This document shows positions 6,851 through 12,818 of a stretch of DNA of 12,871 bases, piece after piece. Source of the DNA: Gordoniibacillus chartarius. Lineage in GTDB: Bacteria > Bacillota > Bacilli > Paenibacillales > NBRC-103111. A model generated the notes under the pieces. It saw nothing but the letters and a program-made list of their open reading frames with translations, did no database searches and was not told the DNA's origin. The DNA is taken from the NCBI RefSeq assembly GCF_042432825.1, contig NZ_JBHLWN010000061.1, positions 1 through 12,871 of the forward strand, given 5' to 3'. Every line of letters starts with the position of its first letter. Position 1 is the stretch's first letter. The translations under genes and the position numbers were made by a program.

Positions 6851-7441
6851 TCAAAAAAAATCAGTCCATTTTTTCTTCTCCAGCTTCTCCAGCTGCTTGC
6901 GCAGAAACTCCCGGCCGCGATGCACCCGTGTCTTGACTGTCGTTACCGGCATATCCAGCACGTCACCGATCTCCTGCAGCGACATGTCCTGCAAATAACG
7001 AAGCACAACGACCGATTTGTATTTGTCCGGCATCGCCTCGATCGCCCCCCGGATATGCTGCTGCGTCTCGGACAGTATCACTTGATCTTCAGGCAGCGCT
7101 TCGTCGCTGGCCAGCATCGAATACCAGTCTCCGCCGTCGCCTTCCGGCAGCTCCGCATCAAGCGAATAATTCGGCTTTTTCTTACGCAGCCTGTCGATAC
7201 ATAAATTCGTCCCGATCCTAAAAATCCACGTCGAAAACTTTTGCGTTTCGTCGTATCGATTCAGATTCAAATACACGCGCAAGAACGTCTCTTGTACCGC
7301 ATCCTCCGCTTCCTGGCGATTACCTAGCATTCGGTACGCCAGGTGATAAATTTTGTCCTTATACAGCTGGACCAGCTCCTCGAAAGCGGATCGGTCACCG
7401 TTTCGTGCAAGCTTCGCCAACCGCGTTTCAACTGTGTGCAC
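6851..7441 (-). CDS. sigW: ECF RNA polymerase sigma factor SigW
   Basis: This ECF sigma factor directs the envelope-stress and antimicrobial-resistance regulon in Bacillales. The 196-aa protein has sigma region 2 (about 22-90), with YKDKIYHLAYRMLGN and FSTWIFRIGTNLCIDRLRKKKP, then a linker containing LDAELPE, then region 4 (about 132-184) with the helix-turn-helix EIGDVLDMPVTTVKTRVHRG. The FSTW..RI.TNL.ID.LRKKKP and LDAE segments resemble B. subtilis SigW more than other ECF factors, and the order sigW-rsiW-cdaA-cdaR-glmM-glmS is the same as there. The start is GTG with GGAGGAG (7449-7455) at 7 nt. The 3' end carries a run of eight T on the coding strand just before TGA. A candidate ECF promoter lies directly upstream. 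The ECF assignment is certain and the SigW identity very likely. Confidence 0.93.
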   Translation of the reverse strand: MHTVETRLAKLARNGDRSAFEELVQLYKDKIYHLAYRMLGNRQEAEDAVQETFLRVYLNLNRYDETQKFSTWIFRIGTNLCIDRLRKKKPNYSLDAELPEGDGGDWYSMLASDEALPEDQVILSETQQHIRGAIEAMPDKYKSVVVLRYLQDMSLQEIGDVLDMPVTTVKTRVHRGREFLRKQLEKLEKKKWTDFF

Positions 7442-7464
7442 GGATCTACTCCTCCAACCCGGAT

Positions 7465-7489
7465 GACGGCCTCGCTGCAGCAGCGTTCG
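7465..7489 (-). promoter_or_regulatory. Candidate ECF (autoregulatory) promoter of sigW
   Basis: On the minus strand CGAAC (7485-7489) and CGTC (7465-7468) are separated by 16 nt, the spacing of ECF promoters with an AAC -35 core and a CGT -10 core. The B. subtilis SigW consensus is TGAAAC-N16-CGTA, so this match is partial. It would give a very short leader before the GGAGGAG site. Autoregulation is usual for sigW. Confidence 0.4.
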
Positions 7490-7504
7490 CCGTGCTATCC
7501 CCTT

Positions 7505-8419
7505 CTAGTCCATACGTGCTTCCTTCACATTTGGTTTCAACTCCGCCGCTACGATCCCCAGTAAAATGAGCAGCATACCGAGCCACTGCATCACGCCTAC
7601 AGGCTCACCGAGTATCACATATGCTGCAATAATCGCTACCGGCAGCTCCACCGAGCCAATCATCGCCGATAACGAGCTGCCGATGCGCGGAATCCCGACA
7701 TTGAACATAATCGTTGGAAGCACTTGCCCGAACAATCCGATCAGCAGCCCCCATGAAAGCAGAGGCACCCAATGCTCGGAATGAATGTACGTCAAAGGCG
7801 GATATAAAATAAACAGCACCGGCAGGGTAGCCGTCTGCATCAGCGCCGATTTCATGAACGGATCCATATCCGTCTTGACCCGGCCGGCAAAGAATAAGAA
7901 CGTGCTGTACGTCATAGCCGACAACAGCCCGAACATAATCCCTTTAATACTGACGCGGCTCCAATCCGAAGTAAATAAATCTACCGCAAGAATAGTCCCT
8001 GCCAAAATTACCGCGATCGCTCCGATCTGACGGCGTGTCGGGGCGCGTCTGGAGACGACGCTGTCCATCGCCATAGTGATCCATGTAAATTGAAACAGCA
8101 GCACGATAGCTAAAGAAGCATTCAATTCGGAGAGCGCAATATTATAAAATACCGTCGTCATCAGCAGGCCGAAGATCCCTACCAAACTCAGCTTTATCCA
8201 CGGCCCCCGGAACGGATTCGTCCAGGCTGAGCGCACACAAAGTACGACGACCCACAGCATAAGTGTTCCGACAGTAACCTGGGATAGTGTTACTTGTCCG
8301 TCGTTAAACCCTGCTTCATAGACAAGCTTAATACAGGATGACAGTATCCCGTAGCTGGATGCTCCGATGATGACGGCCAAGATGTAAAACCAGCGGAAGC
8401 TATTCATATCGACATGCAT
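7505..8419 (-). CDS. EamA/DMT-family transporter
   Basis: An inner-membrane protein of 304 aa with about ten hydrophobic helices (near 10-30, 45-63, 75-93, 100-118, 132-150, 158-176, 192-208, 218-238, 247-270 and 276-293). This is the two-EamA-repeat layout of the drug/metabolite transporter superfamily. The last two helices carry the typical pattern SVELPVAIIAAYVILGEPV then a glycine-rich helix with GMLLILLGI. Family members move amino acids, nucleotides, sugars or small metabolites, and I cannot name a substrate. The start is uncertain: ATG at 8419 lies only 2 nt after AAAGGA, while ATG at 8407 (Met5) lies 13-14 nt after it, so either is possible. It follows the ppc terminator and precedes sigW by 63 bp with no terminator between, so some sigW transcription could come from this gene's promoter. 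Confidence 0.9.
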   Translation of the reverse strand: MHVDMNSFRWFYILAVIIGASSYGILSSCIKLVYEAGFNDGQVTLSQVTVGTLMLWVVVLCVRSAWTNPFRGPWIKLSLVGIFGLLMTTVFYNIALSELNASLAIVLLFQFTWITMAMDSVVSRRAPTRRQIGAIAVILAGTILAVDLFTSDWSRVSIKGIMFGLLSAMTYSTFLFFAGRVKTDMDPFMKSALMQTATLPVLFILYPPLTYIHSEHWVPLLSWGLLIGLFGQVLPTIMFNVGIPRIGSSLSAMIGSVELPVAIIAAYVILGEPVGVMQWLGMLLILLGIVAAELKPNVKEARMD

Positions 8420-8513
8420 ATTCCTTTCCGGCGTGCTGTGTCATATTCGAATCATTTGAACAAGCAATATTCTTAGTATGCCAGCTTTCCGCAATATTTT
8501 CCAGTCATATGAA

Positions 8514-8545
8514 AAGGCCATCCGTCCCGAAAGACGAATGGCCTT
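8514..8545 (-). terminator. Intrinsic terminator after ppc
   Basis: On the minus strand AAGGCCATTCGTC pairs with GACGGATGGCCTT (one G-U pair) around a 6-nt loop, followed by a short TTTT-type tail. It begins just past the ppc stop codon. The tail is short but the stem is strong and well placed. The remaining 94 bp up to the transporter gene hold no clear promoter; TTGCTT and TATGAC spaced 16 nt are a weak possibility. Confidence 0.88.
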
Positions 8546-8551
8546 ATTGGA

Positions 8552-11341
8552 TTAGCCGGTATTTCGAAGCCCCGCGGCAATTCCGTTAATCGTAAGCAAT
8601 ACCTCGCGCAGCAATTCCGCGTCGTCTTCATTCTTGTCACGCAGAGAACGCAGCTCGGTGAGAAGCTCGACCTGTAAATAGCTCAGCGGATCTACATAAG
8701 GATTGCGGAGCCGGATCGACTCTTGAATGACCGGTACGTTATCCAGAATGTCCTGTTGACCCGAAATATCCAGCAGCAGGTTGGAAGTGAGTTCATATTC
8801 CTGTTCGATCAAGGAGAAAATACGGTTCGCTACCGCTTGATCCTTAATCATGCGGCCGTACTCTTTGGCGATCAACAGGTCGGCTTTGGCCAGCGCCATC
8901 TGCAGACTGTCGATCATTGAACGGAAATATGGCCACTGCTCATACATTTCCTTAAGCTTCTGAAGGTTTTCCGATTTGCCCTGTACGAAGCTCTGCAGCC
9001 CCGTACCGGCGGCATACCATGCCGGAAGCAGATAACGGCTCTGTGTCCAAGCGAACACCCAAGGGATCGCTCTAAGGTCCTCAAAGCGGTCGCTGTTCTT
9101 CCGCTTGGATGGACGGGAACCGATGTTCAGCTCACCGATCTCCGGCAGCGGAGTCGATTCCTTGAAGAACGTCAGGAAGTCCGGGGCGCGGAAAATAAGA
9201 TCCTGATACTTCCGCTGCGCGTTCTCCGAAATCAGCTTCATGATCTCGCTCCATTCCGGCTCCGACGGATGCGTCTGCGGATTGCGCGACTGAACCGCTG
9301 CCGTAATGAGCGCCGATGTGGCTTGCTCCAAGCTTCTGTAGGCGATTGGCTGCAAGGAGTAGCGGGACGACAATACTTCGCCCTGCTCCGTAATCTTAAT
9401 ACCGCCGCCAAGCGTATCCGCAGGTTGAGCAAGAATGCTTCGGTTGAGCGGCATTCCTCCGCGTCCTAAAGCTCCGCCTCGGCCATGGAAGAACTTCAGC
9501 TTGACCTGATGCGACTTCCCGACTGCCGTAATGTTGCGCAATGCCATCCGCAGCTCCCAATTCGCTGTCAGCATGCCGCCGTCCTTATTGCTGTCGGAAT
9601 AACCAAGCATGATTTCCTGAAGCGGAGCTTCATCGTCCAAGCTGCCACGGAATGCGGGAATGGCAAACAATGTATTCATAATCTCCGGTGCGGCATGCAA
9701 ATCGTCAATGGTTTCGAACAGCGGCACTGACTGAATCGTGCAAGTCACTTTTCCGTTCGACTCGCGGCGGTACAACCCGGCTTCTTTAGCGAAGACGAGC
9801 ACCTCCAGCAAATCGCTGGCGCCTTGCGTCATACTGATCAGATAGCTTTGAATGCAGCTGCGGCCGAACTCTTTCTGAGCTTTGGCAATCGTTTTGTAAA
9901 CATTCAAGCATTCCTGCGTCGAGTCCGAATAATCGAGATATAGCGAAGTGATCGGACGCGGATCGTTCAGTACGTCGGTCAGAAGCTTGATTTTTTCTTC
10001 CTCCGACAGTGCTGCATAGTCCGGCGTAATGCTCATCTTGGCCATAATCTCGGTCATGGCGTTCTCATGCTCTTTGCTGTGCTGACGAATATCGAGAGTA
10101 GCAAGGTGGAAGCCGAACAGCTCCACTTGACGAACCAGCTTTGCAACATAATTATCCGCTACATAATCCGCATAATGGGAACGCAGGCTGCGTTCGATAA
10201 TGAGCAGATCCTTAACAAACTCCGCGGGAGACGAGTATTTTCGCTTCTCATCAACGGAAGAATCACCCGCATTGTGAATTTTCTCAATCATGTAGGTGAC
10301 TTTAATTCGATACGGTTCCTTCGCATTGCGCCATACATCGGCCTGCTTCAGCTCCATCTGCTCGCGGTCATCCTGAATGGATTGGAGCAGTTCGTCACTG
10401 ACATTCACGATGTTCTGGCTGAAGCTCACGTGCGACATCAGCTCGCGAAGAGTCTCTTCATATTTCCTGAGAGCGAGCTGACGCTGTAAGCCGAGGGTTT
10501 CCCAAGTCACGTTGGCAGTTACGGACGGATTGCCGTCACGGTCGCCGCCGATCCAGGAGCCGAAGCGAAGGAAGCCTGGGACGTGCCATTTCTCATCCGG
10601 GTAATATTTGGTCAGGCAGCGCTCCAGCTCGTAGTATACTTCCGGAAGAACGTCGAATAACGTTTCATCAAAGAAGTACATGCCGTTGCGTACCTCATCG
10701 ATAACGGTCGGCTTTCTGTCGCGAAGCTCATCCGTCTGCCAAAGCGTCAGCACTTCGCCGACCAGCTTCTCTCTCAGCTGTTCCCGCTCACGATAGGTAA
10801 GGGTCGGATTGTCCAGCTTCATCACATCTTGTGCGATACGCTGATGGATATCCAAGACAACGCGCCGCATCGCTTCTGTCGGGTGAGCGGTCATTACCAG
10901 CTCAAGAGACATCGCCTGAAGAATCTCCTTGACTTCTGCTACGGGAATATTTTTGTTACGAAGCTCTTGAACAATACTCTCGATGGATCCGGGCTGTACC
11001 GTCTCCCCGGAGCTGTGCTCGTAATCCCGCTTGCGCCGGATGCGATGATTCTGCTCGGCTATATTGACTAGCTGAAAGTAAATTGCGAAGGCACGGATAA
11101 CTTGATGACGTACCCCCGGCTCAAGCGTACGAACCGTGTTCTTGAATTCATCATATATTTCCGGGACGAACTGCGCACGAAGCGACTTACTCATCTCGCG
11201 GATTTTCTCGACGGTATCTAGCAGCTCGTGGCCGCCTTGGTGCACCAGCACTTCCCCGAGAATATGACCCAGAAAACGGACGTCGCGACGAAGCAAATTG
11301 TTCGTCGTGCTTTTGGACAGCGCATTGACTGTTTCCGGCAT
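8552..11341 (-). CDS. ppc: Phosphoenolpyruvate carboxylase
   Basis: PEPC carboxylates phosphoenolpyruvate with bicarbonate to oxaloacetate, refilling the TCA cycle in the cytoplasm. From the ATG at 11341 it is 929 aa, somewhat longer than E. coli PEPC (883). Signature motifs are intact: VMTAHPTEA with the catalytic His at about 153, GSWIGGDRDGNP near 261, LGYSDSNKDGG near 579, the glycine-rich loop FHGRGGALGRGG near 618, and the C-terminal RNTG that closes the active site. An in-frame GTG at 11347 would add two residues but overlaps the Shine-Dalgarno GAGGTG (11347-11352), whereas the ATG sits 5 nt after it, so I use ATG. It lies downstream of the tRNA-operon terminator and ends at its own terminator, so it is monocistronic. 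The AT-rich region upstream carries a perfect palindrome. Confidence 0.97.
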   Translation of the reverse strand: MPETVNALSKSTTNNLLRRDVRFLGHILGEVLVHQGGHELLDTVEKIREMSKSLRAQFVPEIYDEFKNTVRTLEPGVRHQVIRAFAIYFQLVNIAEQNHRIRRKRDYEHSSGETVQPGSIESIVQELRNKNIPVAEVKEILQAMSLELVMTAHPTEAMRRVVLDIHQRIAQDVMKLDNPTLTYREREQLREKLVGEVLTLWQTDELRDRKPTVIDEVRNGMYFFDETLFDVLPEVYYELERCLTKYYPDEKWHVPGFLRFGSWIGGDRDGNPSVTANVTWETLGLQRQLALRKYEETLRELMSHVSFSQNIVNVSDELLQSIQDDREQMELKQADVWRNAKEPYRIKVTYMIEKIHNAGDSSVDEKRKYSSPAEFVKDLLIIERSLRSHYADYVADNYVAKLVRQVELFGFHLATLDIRQHSKEHENAMTEIMAKMSITPDYAALSEEEKIKLLTDVLNDPRPITSLYLDYSDSTQECLNVYKTIAKAQKEFGRSCIQSYLISMTQGASDLLEVLVFAKEAGLYRRESNGKVTCTIQSVPLFETIDDLHAAPEIMNTLFAIPAFRGSLDDEAPLQEIMLGYSDSNKDGGMLTANWELRMALRNITAVGKSHQVKLKFFHGRGGALGRGGMPLNRSILAQPADTLGGGIKITEQGEVLSSRYSLQPIAYRSLEQATSALITAAVQSRNPQTHPSEPEWSEIMKLISENAQRKYQDLIFRAPDFLTFFKESTPLPEIGELNIGSRPSKRKNSDRFEDLRAIPWVFAWTQSRYLLPAWYAAGTGLQSFVQGKSENLQKLKEMYEQWPYFRSMIDSLQMALAKADLLIAKEYGRMIKDQAVANRIFSLIEQEYELTSNLLLDISGQQDILDNVPVIQESIRLRNPYVDPLSYLQVELLTELRSLRDKNEDDAELLREVLLTINGIAAGLRNTG

Positions 11342-11346
11342 GTTCA

Positions 11347-11352
11347 CACCTC
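11347..11352 (-). promoter_or_regulatory. ppc Shine-Dalgarno that decides the start
   Basis: GAGGTG on the minus strand lies 5 nt before the ATG at 11341. The last G of this site is the first base of the in-frame GTG at 11347, which therefore cannot be the start using this site. Confidence 0.7.
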
Positions 11353-11370
11353 ATATTCTTATCGTGCTCT

Positions 11371-11386
11371 ATTGCTTTAAAGCAAT
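11371..11386. repeat. Perfect 16-bp palindrome in the ppc leader
   Basis: ATTGCTTTAAAGCAAT reads the same on both strands. It lies 30 bp upstream of the ppc ATG and about 7 bp downstream of a perfect TATAAT (11394-11399, minus strand). It could be an operator for a dimeric repressor at the transcription start, or a short RNA hairpin (6-bp stem, TTAA loop). Confidence 0.55.
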
Positions 11387-11393
11387 TTCATTC

Positions 11394-11399
11394 ATTATA
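11394..11399 (-). promoter_or_regulatory. Candidate -10 element of ppc
   Basis: A perfect TATAAT on the minus strand within an AT-rich stretch. No good -35 is visible at 16-18 nt upstream, and overlapping TAAAAT and TATGAT hexamers compete. A-tracts further upstream (11430-11457) could act like an UP element. Confidence 0.35.
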
Positions 11400-11465
11400 T
11401 TTTATCATAATCCACATCGGTGATGTAGCTTTTTTTCAAGAAAGTTTCAAAAAAAAAGCATACAA

Positions 11466-11497
11466 AGCAAAAAGGACCTTATTTGGTCCTTTTTGCT
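11466..11497 (-). terminator. Intrinsic terminator of the rRNA-tRNA operon
   Basis: A perfect 13-bp inverted repeat AGCAAAAAGGACC / GGTCCTTTTTGCT with a 6-nt loop, 9 nt beyond the last tRNA on the minus strand. The A-rich and T-rich arms make it work in either direction. More T-rich sequence follows (11449-11457 complement). Confidence 0.93.
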
Positions 11498-11506
11498 TGT
11501 CATTGA

Positions 11507-11577
11507 AGCGGGTGATGGGAATCGAACCCACGCTACCAGCTTGGAAGGCTGGAGTTCTACCATTGAACTACACCCGC
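11507..11577 (-). tRNA. tRNA-Gly (TCC)
   Basis: Cloverleaf on the minus strand with acceptor GCGGGTG/CACCCGC, T-arm GGTTCGATTCC and anticodon loop CTTCCAA giving TCC. Discriminator T; CCA is not encoded (TCA follows). Last gene of the operon, 9 nt before the terminator. Confidence 0.97.
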
Positions 11578-11645
11578 ATATTAACCCACAAAAGTACGAA
11601 TAGCTTCAAAGCAAATTCGGTCACTGTTGCCGGGGCAAAACATAA
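11578..11645 (-). other. Long structured spacer between tRNA-Pro and tRNA-Gly(TCC)
   Basis: A 68-nt spacer, far longer than most in this cluster (1-20 nt). It has a hairpin at 11597-11619 with CGAAT/ATTCG outer and GCTT/AAGC inner pairing, and a small TTGC/GCAA hairpin at 11627-11638. No tRNA or ORF is recognised in it. It may serve processing or be the remains of a lost gene. Confidence 0.5.
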
Positions 11646-11722
11646 TGGTCGGGACGACACGATTCGAACATGCGACCCCCTGGTCCCAAACCAGGTGCTC
11701 TACCAAGCTGAGCTACGTCCCG
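11646..11722 (-). tRNA. tRNA-Pro (TGG)
   Basis: Minus-strand cloverleaf with acceptor CGGGACG/CGTCCCG, anticodon loop TTTGGGA giving TGG, T-arm TGTTCGAATC, discriminator A and encoded CCA. Confidence 0.97.
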
Positions 11723-11742
11723 TAGTATGGAATTGATCTAAA

Positions 11743-11819
11743 TGGCGTGCCCTGAGAGATTCGAACTCCCGACCTTTTGATTCGTAGTCAAACGCTCTAT
11801 CCGGCTGAGCTAAGGGCAC
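11743..11819 (-). tRNA. tRNA-Arg (ACG)
   Basis: Minus-strand cloverleaf with acceptor GTGCCCT/AGGGCAC, anticodon loop ACTACGA giving ACG (A34 expected to be edited to inosine in bacteria), discriminator G and encoded CCA. Confidence 0.97.
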
Positions 11820-11822
11820 ATA

Positions 11823-11897
11823 TGGAGCGGAAGACGGGAATCGAACCCGCGACCCTCGCCTTGGCAAGGCGATGCTCTACCGCTGAGCCACTTCCGC
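11823..11897 (-). tRNA. tRNA-Gly (GCC)
   Basis: Minus-strand cloverleaf with acceptor GCGGAAG/CTTCCGC, anticodon loop TTGCCAA giving GCC, discriminator T and encoded CCA. Only 3 nt separate it from tRNA-Arg. Confidence 0.97.
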
Positions 11898-11914
11898 ATG
11901 CGGTATTATTAAAG

Positions 11915-11997
11915 TGGTGCGCGTAGAGGGACTTGAACCCCCACGGTCGCCCGCCAGATCCTAAGTCTGGTGCGTCTGCCAATTCCGCCATACGCGC
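11915..11997 (-). tRNA. tRNA-Leu (TAG)
   Basis: Minus-strand tRNA with a longer variable arm, acceptor GCGCGTA/TACGCGC, anticodon loop CTTAGGA giving TAG, discriminator A and encoded CCA. Confidence 0.96.
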
Positions 11998-12005
11998 TTA
12001 TAACG

Positions 12006-12078
12006 TGAGCCATGTAGGACTCGAACCTACGACACCCTGATTAAAAGTCAGGTGCTCTACCGACTGAGCTAATGGCTC
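12006..12078 (-). tRNA. tRNA-Lys (TTT)
   Basis: Minus-strand cloverleaf with acceptor GAGCCAT/ATGGCTC, anticodon loop CTTTTAA giving TTT and discriminator A. CCA is not encoded (CGT follows). Confidence 0.97.
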
Positions 12079-12083
12079 ATATA

Positions 12084-12155
12084 CTGGGGATCAAGGATTC
12101 GAACCTTGGCATGACGGAGTCAAAGTCCGTTGCCTTACCGCTTGGCTAATCCCCA
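12084..12155 (-). tRNA. tRNA-Gln (TTG)
   Basis: Minus-strand cloverleaf with acceptor TGGGGAT/ATCCCCA, anticodon loop CTTTGAC giving TTG and discriminator G. CCA is not encoded (TAT follows). Confidence 0.97.
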
Positions 12156-12161
12156 ATATCG

Positions 12162-12237
12162 TGGTGCCGCCGAGAGGAATTGAACCCCCAACCTACTGAT
12201 TACAAGTCAGTTGCTCTGCCAATTGAGCTACAGCGGC
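12162..12237 (-). tRNA. tRNA-Thr (TGT)
   Basis: Minus-strand cloverleaf with acceptor GCCGCTG/CGGCGGC, anticodon loop CTTGTAA giving TGT, discriminator A and encoded CCA. Confidence 0.97.
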
Positions 12238-12243
12238 ATATGA

Positions 12244-12319
12244 TGGTGGGCGCTGACGGGATCGAACCGCCGACCCTCTGCTTGTAAGGCAGATGCTCTC
12301 CCAGCTGAGCTAAGCGCCC
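12244..12319 (-). tRNA. tRNA-Val (TAC)
   Basis: Minus-strand cloverleaf with acceptor GGGCGCT/AGCGCCC, anticodon loop CTTACAA giving TAC, discriminator A and encoded CCA. Confidence 0.97.
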
Positions 12320-12330
12320 ATGTTAATGGG

Positions 12331-12384
12331 TCCCCGCAAAGTAATCGGAATATGCTTTATCAGCCTAACGTCACTTTGTGGGGA
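12331..12384 (-). repeat. Long-stem hairpin in the tRNA-Glu to tRNA-Val spacer
   Basis: Arms 12331-12342 and 12373-12384 are complementary at 11 of 12 positions and enclose a 30-nt loop. In the operon transcript the odd pair is A-C; on the opposite strand it is G-U. The 72-nt spacer is otherwise featureless: no promoter with good hexamers and no tRNA T-arm signature. Confidence 0.65.
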
Positions 12385-12391
12385 TAAGTAG

Positions 12392-12463
12392 TGACCCGTA
12401 GGGGATTCGAACCCCTGTTACCTCCGTGAAAGGGAGGTGTCTTAACCCCTTGACCAACGGGCC
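12392..12463 (-). tRNA. tRNA-Glu (TTC)
   Basis: Minus-strand cloverleaf with acceptor GGCCCGT/ACGGGTC, anticodon loop CTTTCAC giving TTC and discriminator A. CCA is not encoded (CTA follows). Confidence 0.97.
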
Positions 12464-12468
12464 CCATA

Positions 12469-12541
12469 AGCTTCCAACCGGGATCGAACCGGTGACCTCA
12501 TCCTTACCATGGATGCACTCTACCTACTGAGCTATGGAAGC
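12469..12541 (-). tRNA. tRNA-Thr (GGT)
   Basis: Minus-strand cloverleaf with acceptor GCTTCCA/TGGAAGC, anticodon loop ATGGTAA giving GGT and discriminator T. CCA is not encoded. Its 5' end lies a single base after the CCA of tRNA-Asn. Confidence 0.97.
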
Positions 12542-12542
12542 G

Positions 12543-12618
12543 TGGCTCCCCGAACAGGACTCGAACCTGTGACAACTCGATTAACAGTCGAGTGCTCTAC
12601 CAACTGAGCTATCAGGGA
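12543..12618 (-). tRNA. tRNA-Asn (GTT)
   Basis: Minus-strand cloverleaf with acceptor TCCCTGA/TCGGGGA, anticodon loop CTGTTAA giving GTT, discriminator G and encoded CCA. It starts only 5 nt after the 5S rRNA 3' end. Confidence 0.97.
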
Positions 12619-12623
12619 ATATC

Positions 12624-12740
12624 GCTTGGCGGCGTCCTACTCTCCCAAGACCCTGCGGTCTAAGTACCATCGGCGCTGGAAGGCTTAACGGTCGTGTTCG
12701 GGATGGGTACGCGTGGTTCCCTTCCGCCATTACCACCAAA
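12624..12740 (-). rRNA. rrf: 5S ribosomal RNA
   Basis: Minus-strand sequence of about 117 nt beginning TTTGGTGGTAATGGCGG and ending GTCGCCAAGC, whose ends pair as the 5S terminal helix. Internal conserved segments CCCATCCCGAACACG and GCGCCGATGGTA are present. It lies between 23S and tRNA-Asn. Confidence 0.97.
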
Positions 12741-12751
12741 CGTTTGCTTTG

Positions 12752-12774
12752 TTTCAGGGAGTTGCACCCTGAAA
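12752..12774 (-). other. Processing hairpin in the 23S-5S spacer
   Basis: TTTCAGGG pairs perfectly with CCCTGAAA around a 7-nt loop on the minus strand. The whole spacer runs from about 12741 to 12818. Similar CCTGAAAACT stems occur in Bacillales rRNA spacers and fit a role in maturation of the primary transcript. Confidence 0.6.
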
Positions 12775-12818
12775 ACTAGATACGAAACAGTTTGCGTAGA
12801 TTCTTTGGTTTTGTTATT

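Noticed and set aside
11430..11456. SigW-type promoter upstream of ppc (TGAAAC then TACA after 16 nt)
   Set aside because: The -35 matches TGAAAC exactly, but the -10 position reads TACA rather than CGTA or CGTC.
11428..11459. Second terminator or T-box-like element before ppc
   Set aside because: The A-run and T-run arms can pair, but the stem is almost all A-T with no GC core, and there is no T-box sequence. An A-tract or UP-like region is more likely.
11497..11736. Plus-strand open frame with protein-like text across tRNA genes
   Set aside because: It is the complement of tRNA-Gly and tRNA-Pro. Such translations are often found as false proteins in databases.
11797..11991. Minus-strand open frame of 64 codons (MAELADAPDLGSGG type)
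   Set aside because: This is a translation of tRNA-Gly and tRNA-Leu sequence, a classic spurious ORF.
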